NCBI GenBank assembly: GCA_934408705.1
Contig: CAKRVL010000016.1
Coordinates: forward strand, 1 to 40,870
Source of the DNA: an uncultured Blautia sp.
GTDB lineage: Bacteria; Bacillota; Clostridia; Lachnospirales; Lachnospiraceae
Reading direction: 5' to 3'
Length of the DNA stretch: 40,870 bases
Shown here: positions 1 to 6,049 of the stretch, in pieces
Layout of the letters: every line of letters begins with the position of its first letter
Numbering within the stretch: position 1 is the stretch's first letter
Translations under genes and position numbers: made by a program
Notes under the pieces: model-generated
Told to the model about the DNA's origin: nothing
The model's input: only the letters and a program-made list of their open reading frames with translations
Databases searched by the model: none

Positions 1-21
1 ATTCCTTGCGACAGCTTGTTT

Positions 22-50
22 ACTATACCACTGCCGCAAGGAGAAGTCAA
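22..50 (-). promoter_or_regulatory. Leftward sigma-A promoter with overlapping dyad, serving a gene beyond the left edge
   Basis: On the minus strand, TTGACT (45-50) and TATAGT (22-27) are separated by exactly 17 bases, close to the sigma-A consensus. An 11-base inverted repeat with one mismatch (CCTTGCGACAG at 4-14, CTGCCGCAAGG at 31-41) straddles the -10 hexamer, the usual place for a repressor or MerR-like operator. It lies just downstream of spoIIID and would drive the next leftward gene, which is outside the window. The dyad could instead be the stem of a spoIIID terminator, but any T-run would lie beyond base 1. Confidence 0.6.
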
Positions 51-69
51 GCACTTTTTACAAAAAAGT

Positions 70-351
70 TTATATTTTTTTGTGCAAGTTATTTTCCAAT
101 ATATGTTGATGCAAATATTTTTCTCTTGTTGCCATTCCGCCTCTGATATGCCTTTCCGATTTATTAACCTCCAGTACTGCCCTTGCCTGCTTCGCCAGTG
201 CCGGATTCAGACTTACCAATCGGCTGGTTACATCTTTATGTACTGTACTCTTACTTATCCCAAATCTTTTCGCAGTCTGCCGCACCGTTGCTTTCGTTTC
301 AATAATATAATTTCCAATTTCTACTGCCCGCGCTTCAATATAATCTTTCAA
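70..351 (-). CDS. spoIIID: Sporulation transcriptional regulator SpoIIID
   Basis: This 93-residue protein has the same length as Bacillus subtilis SpoIIID and aligns with it from the first residue (MKDYI... versus MHDYI... as I recall it). A helix-turn-helix of the form TVRQTAKRFGISKSTVHKD lies at about residues 22-40, and a basic C-terminal segment (SERHIRGG) follows; both are features of the family. SpoIIID is a DNA-binding protein that activates or represses many sigma-E regulon genes in the mother cell. The start is TTG at 351, preceded by GGAGG at a 7-base spacing; the alignment supports it. A sigma-E-type promoter lies upstream at 381-410. The gene implies that the host forms spores. 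Confidence 0.95.
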   Translation of the reverse strand: MKDYIEARAVEIGNYIIETKATVRQTAKRFGISKSTVHKDVTSRLVSLNPALAKQARAVLEVNKSERHIRGGMATREKYLHQHILENNLHKKI

Positions 352-380
352 AAGAACGCCTCCGAAGACGCTGTTTTTAC

Positions 381-410
381 AGTGTATGCGAAGGCGTTAT
401 CATTATATGA
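381..410 (-). promoter_or_regulatory. Sigma-E-like promoter of spoIIID
   Basis: On the minus strand, CATACACT (381-388) matches the sigma-E -10 consensus CATACAnT fully, and TCATATA (404-410) matches the -35 consensus KMATATT at 6 of 7 bases, with a 15-base spacer. Transcription would start about 7 bases downstream, leaving a short leader with GGAGG before the TTG start of spoIIID. B. subtilis spoIIID is known to be transcribed by sigma-E. The -35 element overlaps the 3' end of the upstream ArsC-like gene. Confidence 0.7.
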
Positions 411-753
411 AAAATATATTCCATTCAGCTTCCTTGAATCCGACGAACACCTTATCCTCAGTTATAAGTAAAGGTCTTTTCACCAACATACCATTTGTTG
501 CCAGCAATTTCAGCTGTTCCTCTTCACTCATTTCAGACAGCTTATCTTTTAATTTCATCTCTTTATAAAGCATTCCACTGGTATTAAAAAAACGTCTCAA
601 TGGCAATCCGCTTTTCTGATACCATTCCCTTAATTCCTCATACGTTGGATTATCTTCCACAATATGACGTTCTGTATATTCTATTCCTTGATTATCCAGC
701 CATTTTTTAGCCTTTTGACAAGTAGAGCATTTAGGATAGCAAATAAACAACAT
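403..753 (-). CDS. ArsC/Spx/YffB-family thioredoxin-fold protein
   Basis: This 116-residue protein has the N-terminal motif CYPKCSTCQKAKKWLD at residues 5-20. The CxxC-type arrangement (Cys9, Cys12) followed by a helix is typical of the ArsC/Spx superfamily, and the length fits (about 115-130 residues). The motif RPLLITEDKVFVGF near residues 93-106 matches the conserved RPL/I segment of these proteins. Members are glutaredoxin-linked arsenate reductases, redox-sensing RNA polymerase partners (Spx, MgsR), or uncharacterised reductases. There is no ars operon nearby, so arsenate reduction is not implied. The start ATG is preceded by AGGAGG at 8 bases. It lies 44 bases downstream of the TPR-like gene, probably in one transcript. 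Confidence 0.85.
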   Translation of the reverse strand: MLFICYPKCSTCQKAKKWLDNQGIEYTERHIVEDNPTYEELREWYQKSGLPLRRFFNTSGMLYKEMKLKDKLSEMSEEEQLKLLATNGMLVKRPLLITEDKVFVGFKEAEWNIFFI

Positions 754-797
754 AACAGTTTCCTCCTATTATTGTAGACGTTTTAACAATTTGCAAA

Positions 798-1514
798 TCA
801 ATTAAATGGAAGCTCTTCATCATCAAAACAACGTATGTCGTTCTCCTCATCTTCCATTCCCTGAAAATACTGTTCCAGATATTTGTCATAATCTTCCAAC
901 GCCTTATCAATCTGTTTTTTCGCCGCTTCATTCCCAGACTTTTCATAGAGCTTCGAAGCCGCCGTAAAAATGATATCATTTTCATCTGAGCACTCGTTTG
1001 GATTCAATATAAAATAGTCTATCAATTCCTGGCCCTTTTCGTAATCCTCTATTGCAATACAAGCGTAAATACCAGCAGTTGCAGCCACAATATTTTCCGG
1101 TTCTTTGTTTAACCACTTTTCAAAATAAGAGAAGGCTTCCTGATTTCTGCCAAGACTTAACAGTGCAAATATTTTACGCATTTTCAAATCCGAACCCGTA
1201 TACTCCGGCCAACCAAACATACCAAGCAAGTCTTCACACATTTTTAAAAGGATTTCATGCTCTTCGCGCATATCCATTTCATCCAGGCAGTCTTCCAGCC
1301 ATCCCAAAACATCATATTTATAATCCGTATCCTCATCCAGTTTTTCCAACTCAGATGCAAAACCAGGTCTTTGCTGTCTTTCTTCCAGGACAATTTCCTT
1401 CAACAGTTCAAATGCCTGTAACCAACAGCTGCTCTTCTCTGCGAAGCCAATCATATCATTGTAACATTCTTCCGTAAGATGCTGGAATTTTTTCCATTTT
1501 TTATTATTCAACAC
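798..1514 (-). CDS. TPR-like cytosolic protein of unknown function
   Basis: About 238 residues, strongly acidic (D/E-rich), with no signal peptide or membrane segment. Helical repeat-like segments around YFEKWLNKEPENIVAATAG and the following YEKGQELIDYF resemble tetratricopeptide helices, so it is probably a protein-interaction scaffold. The longer reading frame to 1574 is unlikely to be used, because AAGGAG sits just upstream of two closely spaced starts: GTG at 1514 (7-base spacing) and TTG at 1511 (10-base spacing). I chose GTG; TTG is almost as good. A perfect palindrome overlaps the presumed promoter. I do not recognise a named family. It reads toward the ArsC-like gene and spoIIID. Confidence 0.75.
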   Translation of the reverse strand: MLNNKKWKKFQHLTEECYNDMIGFAEKSSCWLQAFELLKEIVLEERQQRPGFASELEKLDEDTDYKYDVLGWLEDCLDEMDMREEHEILLKMCEDLLGMFGWPEYTGSDLKMRKIFALLSLGRNQEAFSYFEKWLNKEPENIVAATAGIYACIAIEDYEKGQELIDYFILNPNECSDENDIIFTAASKLYEKSGNEAAKKQIDKALEDYDKYLEQYFQGMEDEENDIRCFDDEELPFN

Positions 1515-1536
1515 AGACACTCTCCTTATATTAATT

Positions 1537-1554
1537 TTGGTACTATTGTACCAA
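1537..1554. promoter_or_regulatory. Perfect palindromic operator candidate
   Basis: TTGGTAC and GTACCAA form perfect 7-base arms around TATT. On the minus strand the palindrome contains TACAAT, a plausible -10 hexamer for the TPR-like gene, and lies about 23 bases before its start codon. A palindrome over the -10 fits a repressor operator. It is too short and lacks a T-run for a terminator. Confidence 0.5.
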
Positions 1555-1770
1555 ATTCTCTCTTTAAAAACCACCTAATAATTATCTGAACTTTTTTACT
1601 GCATGGATATAGTTTACCGATTTCTGTGCTTTTTCCAAAAAAACAATTTGTATTACCTTTACCGTGAACAACAGCTTATGTTCATCATATTTTTATATGG
1701 AATAAACATTCAAAATCTGCTATTATAAAAAGCGTTGAATATACAAATTTAAACGACAGAGGTGTTAGAC

Positions 1771-3468
1771 ATGAGTTGGTATAACGAGGCAATTTTTTAT
1801 CACATTTATCCACTGGGTTTGACTGGTGCTCCGAAACAGAATGAGTATAGTGAGCCAGTTCACAGACTGAATACTCTTCTTCCGTGGATCGACCATATTA
1901 AGGAAATCGGATGCACTGCTTTATATATTGGACCTTTATTTGAAAGTGTAGGGCATGGTTATGAAACTACTGATTATAAGAAGCTTGACTCCCGTCTGGG
2001 TGATAACGAGGATCTGAAAAATTTCGTAGCAGCCTGCCATGAGAAGGAAATCAAAGTTATTTTTGACGGTGTATTTAACCACACCGGACGTGACTTTTTT
2101 GCATTCAAGGATATTCAGGAAAATCGACAGAATTCACCTTATGTAAACTGGTACTGCAACGTAAACTTCTCTGGAAATACAGAATATAATGATGGTTTTT
2201 CCTATGAAAACTGGGGTGGATATAATCTTCTGGTAAAATTAAATCAGCGCAATCCTGATGTTCAGAATTACATTTGTGATGTGATCCGTTTCTGGGTTTC
2301 TGAATTTGATGTAGACGGCATCCGCCTTGATGCAGCAGATGTTCTTGATTTTGACTTTATGAAACAGCTTCGGCGTACTGCTGAAGAAGTGAAGCCTGAC
2401 TTCTGGCTGATGGGAGAGGTTATCCATGGTGATTACAGCCGCTGGGTAAATGGAAGTACACTTCACAGCGTAACTAACTACGCACTTCACAAGGCCCTTT
2501 ATAGCGGCCACAATGATCATAATTATTTCGAAATCGCGCATACTGTAAAATATCTGCAGAACATGGGCGACCTTGACCTTTACAATTTCGTTGATAATCA
2601 TGATGTAGAACGAATCTATACTAAGCTTTCCAATAAAGCACATTTCGCCCCGGTTCATGTGCTGCTTTATACTCTTCCGGGTGTGCCAAGCATCTATTAT
2701 GGTTCTGAATTCGGAATTGAAGGACGTAAAGAACGCACTTCAGATGACAGCTTAAGACCTGCACTGAATCTTGCTGATTATGCTGACGCAGTTGAGAAAA
2801 ATCCTTGCACAGCTCTTGTTGCAGCTCTTGGCAAAGTACGTCAAAACACACCTGCTCTTAGTTACGGAAGCTATGCAGAGCTTGTGCTTACTAACCGCCA
2901 GTATGCTTTTGCCCGTGATCTTGACGGAATTCGTGTGATCGTAACTGTGAATAACGATGACAATCCTGCTTCTATGAATCTGGCTGCCGGAAACGCCACT
3001 GAATATATAGGTACCCTGACTGGAGAAAAAGTGACTGTGGAAAATGGTCACATTAATATAACCGTCGCCGGAAACAGTGGCAATATCTGGGTTCCGGCAG
3101 GAGATATGCCAGAATATAAACCGGTAGAAATGAAGGCGAAAATGCCTGAAAATGTTGCAGAAACGGATAATATAGAAGAAACTGTTACAGTTGCCGCAGA
3201 TAACTCTGCCAACACAGGAAATACTTCTGGAAAAGTGGCTGACAGTGCATCAACTAATACGGTTGCTACGGCCGAGCCTGCTTCCGATAAATCCGAAGTA
3301 ACTGTAGACTGGTCCAAGTCTCCAGAGGACATGACTGTCGAAGAACTCCAGGCCTGCATTCTTGCCAAAATGGCAAACAATGGTCCTGTAACTGATCAGA
3401 TGAAAAAAACCGTTTACGACAACATCTGGCATGATTCTCTGATTAACTGGCTGAAGAGCTTCCATTAA
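1771..3468 (+). CDS. GH13 alpha-amylase-family enzyme with C-terminal linker and tail
   Basis: This 565-residue protein has the conserved GH13 regions in order: DGVFNH (99-104), GIRLDAAD with nucleophile Asp187, LMGEV with acid/base Glu216, and FVDNHD ending in Asp278. GH13 enzymes hydrolyse or rearrange alpha-glucosidic bonds. A catalytic barrel is followed by a beta-sandwich region (about 360-450), an Ala/Thr/Asn-rich linker (about 460-510), then a separate about 50-residue helical tail. No signal peptide is present, so it should act in the cytosol on maltodextrin or glycogen fragments; the exact specificity cannot be read. ATG at 1771 is preferred over GTG at 1762, because AGAGGTG is 6 bases before the ATG. 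It is the only complete plus-strand gene in the window. Confidence 0.9.
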   Translation: MSWYNEAIFYHIYPLGLTGAPKQNEYSEPVHRLNTLLPWIDHIKEIGCTALYIGPLFESVGHGYETTDYKKLDSRLGDNEDLKNFVAACHEKEIKVIFDGVFNHTGRDFFAFKDIQENRQNSPYVNWYCNVNFSGNTEYNDGFSYENWGGYNLLVKLNQRNPDVQNYICDVIRFWVSEFDVDGIRLDAADVLDFDFMKQLRRTAEEVKPDFWLMGEVIHGDYSRWVNGSTLHSVTNYALHKALYSGHNDHNYFEIAHTVKYLQNMGDLDLYNFVDNHDVERIYTKLSNKAHFAPVHVLLYTLPGVPSIYYGSEFGIEGRKERTSDDSLRPALNLADYADAVEKNPCTALVAALGKVRQNTPALSYGSYAELVLTNRQYAFARDLDGIRVIVTVNNDDNPASMNLAAGNATEYIGTLTGEKVTVENGHINITVAGNSGNIWVPAGDMPEYKPVEMKAKMPENVAETDNIEETVTVAADNSANTGNTSGKVADSASTNTVATAEPASDKSEVTVDWSKSPEDMTVEELQACILAKMANNGPVTDQMKKTVYDNIWHDSLINWLKSFH

Positions 3469-3489
3469 AATCTCATAGACTAATATTTA

Positions 3490-3694
3490 ATGATACCAGT
3501 GTCAAAAGGTCAAAAAGCTGTTCGTGCTTGCACGATAAGGCTTTTGAACTTGGGACACGCCAAATATGAGAAAGTAGCGATTTACGCAGTAAATCAGCGG
3601 ATTTCGAATATTTGGAGGATTGCGGGAGCAGCGTAGCTGCGTAGCAATCCAGGTATCAAATGAGTGTCAAAAGACCTTTTGACACTCATATCAT
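3490..3694 (+). repeat. 205-bp structured repeat with inverted termini and several nested hairpins
   Basis: The element starts with ATGATACCAGTGTCAAAAGG and ends with the complement of ATGATATGAGTGTCAAAAGG, two 20-base termini that match at 18 positions. Inside are TCGTG/CACGA (3522-3535) within CAAAAAGC/GCTTTTG; CCAAATAT/ATATTTGG (3560-3615) enclosing GATTTAC/GTAAATC (3579-3595); GGATTGC/GCAATCC (3617-3650) enclosing GCAGC/GCTGC; and a perfect 14-base hairpin, ATGAGTGTCAAAAG with its complement (3660-3689). No ORF is present. It fills most of the 314-base gap between two convergent genes. A 48-base form with the same ends lies at 32111-32158. It could be a non-autonomous mobile repeat (MITE- or REP-like) or a structured 3' RNA. 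Confidence 0.8.
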
Positions 3695-3725
3695 TTAATT
3701 GATTCTTATTTCTATAAATATCACA

Positions 3726-3779
3726 AATACCAGAGCAAAAGGCTTTTTCCAAATAAAGCTTTTCACTCTGGTATTTTTT
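3726..3779 (+). terminator. Rho-independent terminator between convergent genes
   Basis: AATACCAGAG (3726-3735) pairs with CTCTGGTATT (3766-3775), with further pairing inside (AAAGGCTTT with AAAGCTTTT), and a run of T follows at 3774-3779. It would end transcription from the GH13 gene and can work in reverse for the converging AlkD-like gene, whose stop is at 3783. Confidence 0.75.
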
Positions 3780-3782
3780 AGT

Positions 3783-4466
3783 TTATCTGAAACCCTTTAG
3801 ATATTCCTTCTGTTCCGGCATGATCCGGTAGCTTTCCACAGCCTTCTGAATAGTCTTTTTGTGCACCCATTCAGACAGCCTGTGCTGTTCAATATAAGGT
3901 ACTGTCTCCTCCCACTGCTTTGCCAGCGCTGTGGCAAAATACCAGGCTATCATCATGTTTACATAATATTCCTGAGACTTTATTGCAGCCACCATCTGAA
4001 GGTATTCCGGAGAAAAATCTTCATCCAGAAAAAGGCGCATCAGCATACCAATCCCATAGCGCAGCGTATAGGTTTCGGAAGATCCCAACCACCCGCGGAT
4101 ATTTACAAGCACCGCTTCTTTGTTTTTCCTGAAGCATTTCGGTTCTGAAAAATCACAGGTAGCCCAGTTATCAATATAAGGGAGAAATCGTTGTATCTCA
4201 TCCATACACGTAGCATAATCCCTTATCCCTGTAATCAACATCATGTGAAGATTATTTTCTTCATAAAACCGATGCGGAAGCTGCTGTAAAAAGAAATCTG
4301 CTTCCGGTTTTTTTATAAATTCTTTTGCAAATTTCCTAAGAACCGGAACACGGATTCCGATGACAGTCTCTTTATCTATTCCAGGCATTAATTTGCTGTG
4401 AAAATCACGGTATTTTATATCCTGCAATTCAAACAACTGCTTCTGCAGTTCAGTTAATTCCAACAT
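3783..4466 (-). CDS. AlkD-like HEAT-repeat DNA alkylation repair protein
   Basis: This 227-residue all-helical protein has the DNA alkylation repair family pattern. The motif DNWATCDFSEPK (99-110) contains Trp101 and Asp105 with the same 4-residue spacing as Trp109 and Asp113 of Bacillus cereus AlkD, the residues that support excision of positively charged alkylated bases without base flipping. KSQEYYVNMMIAWYFATA and the C-terminal KTIQKAVESYRI are also typical. It is expected to remove N3/N7-alkylpurines from DNA. GGGAG lies 5 bases before the ATG. It starts 9 bases after the stop of the small Jet-linked gene, so it is probably co-transcribed with the whole Wadjet operon, an unusual context for a repair glycosylase. 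Confidence 0.88.
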   Translation of the reverse strand: MLELTELQKQLFELQDIKYRDFHSKLMPGIDKETVIGIRVPVLRKFAKEFIKKPEADFFLQQLPHRFYEENNLHMMLITGIRDYATCMDEIQRFLPYIDNWATCDFSEPKCFRKNKEAVLVNIRGWLGSSETYTLRYGIGMLMRLFLDEDFSPEYLQMVAAIKSQEYYVNMMIAWYFATALAKQWEETVPYIEQHRLSEWVHKKTIQKAVESYRIMPEQKEYLKGFR

Positions 4467-4475
4467 ATACGCTCC

Positions 4476-4775
4476 CTATTTTCCCTTTTCCGCCGCCTCC
4501 AGGCTTGCCATGAGAAGCTCATAGAAATCGTCCTCTCCATCCAGCTTCGGGGAGTTTTCTCCGCCTCCATTGGTGCTGCGCCGCATGGTGGCATAGAAAT
4601 CTTCTCCAGCGGATACCAGGTCCATTTCATACAATTCATAGCCAAGCTTCCTGCACAATCTGCAAAAAACTGTGAGCGGATCCTTTTCCAAACGGGTTGC
4701 CAGAAGTTTTTTTCGAAGCTCTTCGTCCTTCAGAGCATCACCTTGCAGACAATCCAGAATTTCCAATGTTGTCAT
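4476..4775 (-). CDS. Small acidic Nif11-like protein coupled to jetD
   Basis: A 99-residue protein. ATG at 4775 is preceded by AAAGGAGG at 9 bases and overlaps the jetD stop as ATGA, so translation is probably coupled. The N-terminal half (LQGDALKDEELRKKLLAT..., then RLCRKLGYELYEMDL) resembles the Nif11 fold in its eLrkKL segment and the later GY-f/l-e-dL segment. A GGG stretch and an acidic end (DGEDDFYELLMASLEAAEKGK) follow. Nif11 domains are known as leader peptides of some RiPPs and as stand-alone proteins of unknown role. No RiPP maturase or transporter is nearby, so a role linked to Wadjet or AlkD is more likely here. The Nif11 assignment is from memory of the profile and is tentative; the gene itself is well supported. 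Confidence 0.72.
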   Translation of the reverse strand: MTTLEILDCLQGDALKDEELRKKLLATRLEKDPLTVFCRLCRKLGYELYEMDLVSAGEDFYATMRRSTNGGGENSPKLDGEDDFYELLMASLEAAEKGK

Positions 4776-6049
4776 ATGCGGTACCTCCTTTTGCATTCAT
4801 GCTGGCACTCCTGTTCCAGTTTCAGCTGTTTTATTTTCATATATTTTAATACTTCAGTAATGTCTTTACAACAATCAATTTCCGGATTTTCTGAAAGTTT
4901 TTCTATCATTTTATCCAGACGTCTGTTATCATTTTCCGTGAGTTTTTTACTGTGTTCTTCATACTTTTTAAGCTGTGTTATTCCCATATGATACAACTGA
5001 AATGGAATGTTGGTTCTTCTGCAAAGATCCAGATAAATCTGAAAACCACCAATATCAATATCCCCAAAATGAAGATATTTTGCACCTGGAAGCCGCTTAT
5101 AAATCATCTGTAAAAGCCTTTGTCTGACCTGATTGTGATATCCACCAAGATAAATAATAATACTGTCAGGTTCGTTCCAGCTATAAAAAGTGGTCAGATT
5201 TTCAATGGTAATCACCTTTTTTACTGAGGTGATCCCCGTTAACTTAAGGCTGTCAATATCCTCTCCTGAAACAGCAATCCCCTGCCGCAGAACTGCAAGG
5301 TTTATCTTTAGGTCAGCTTCAGATATTGCTGCTTCCAAACAGCCTGTTCCTTTGATATACACATAGTTTGGTGTATGATAAATTTGGTATTCTGCCAGAA
5401 TTTCATACACATCCATTTCTTCATAGCCAACACCAAACCTGCGCATTACTTTTCCGATCAGCCCAAGCATGTTCTCTAGTTTCTTGGAATCGCCAAGGTG
5501 ATCTATGGAAAATTCTCGAATATACGCCGGCTTATCATTCTTTTCAATTGCCATCAGCGTATCAAGAAGCTTTTTTGTCTGAACCGGGCTTGAAATATCA
5601 ATATACTCTTTTACAGATTTTCCATCATTCACGCGGATAAGAAGATATCTGATAAACTCCGCAGTAATCGTACTCTCACTTTTATTAATATCTCCATGGC
5701 AATATTCCTGCAGAAGCTTCAAAATCACATCTTCTTTAACTGTCTTAGGTGTTCGATGGAGATATTGATACACTTCATCTACCTTTTCTTCATTAAGAAT
5801 TGCCTTTTCAATAATGGTTCCGGGCTTTCGGTTTTTCCATTGAATTTCCAGAAATCCAAGTCTTTCCATATTTTCTGCTGCCATATGGATTTCCTCATAA
5901 ACCATGGAGCTTTCATCAAAATATTCCGGCATATTTCTCCTGGAAAAAGCCATGAAAATATGAATCTGAACTTTGTTTTTTCCGGAAGAAAGCAGACTTC
6001 TCTCATAGGAATCCAGCAAATTATTTAAAAGCAGCCTGTCATACTGCAT
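4772..6049 (-). CDS. jetD: Wadjet nuclease subunit JetD
   Basis: A 425-residue protein with an N-terminal helical/winged-helix part and a C-terminal Toprim-like domain (DUF2220 type). The Toprim signature is visible as VITIEN with Glu283 and HFGDIDIGG with Asp330 and Asp332, the residues expected to bind the catalytic metal. In Wadjet systems JetD is the topoisomerase VI-like nuclease that cuts small circular DNA after loop extrusion by JetABC. The start at 6049 is chosen because GGAGGA lies 8 bases upstream; the longer frame to 6067 would place its start before this site. The start overlaps the end of jetC by 11 bases, and the stop overlaps the next small gene (ATGA). All catalytic residues I can place are intact. 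Confidence 0.9.
   Translation of the reverse strand: MQYDRLLLNNLLDSYERSLLSSGKNKVQIHIFMAFSRRNMPEYFDESSMVYEEIHMAAENMERLGFLEIQWKNRKPGTIIEKAILNEEKVDEVYQYLHRTPKTVKEDVILKLLQEYCHGDINKSESTITAEFIRYLLIRVNDGKSVKEYIDISSPVQTKKLLDTLMAIEKNDKPAYIREFSIDHLGDSKKLENMLGLIGKVMRRFGVGYEEMDVYEILAEYQIYHTPNYVYIKGTGCLEAAISEADLKINLAVLRQGIAVSGEDIDSLKLTGITSVKKVITIENLTTFYSWNEPDSIIIYLGGYHNQVRQRLLQMIYKRLPGAKYLHFGDIDIGGFQIYLDLCRRTNIPFQLYHMGITQLKKYEEHSKKLTENDNRRLDKMIEKLSENPEIDCCKDITEVLKYMKIKQLKLEQECQHECKRRYRI

Noticed and set aside
403..753. ArsC-like protein plus ArsB/NhaD-like permease as an arsenic resistance system
   Set aside because: They are about 14 kb apart, no ArsR is present, and both families have broad non-arsenic roles.
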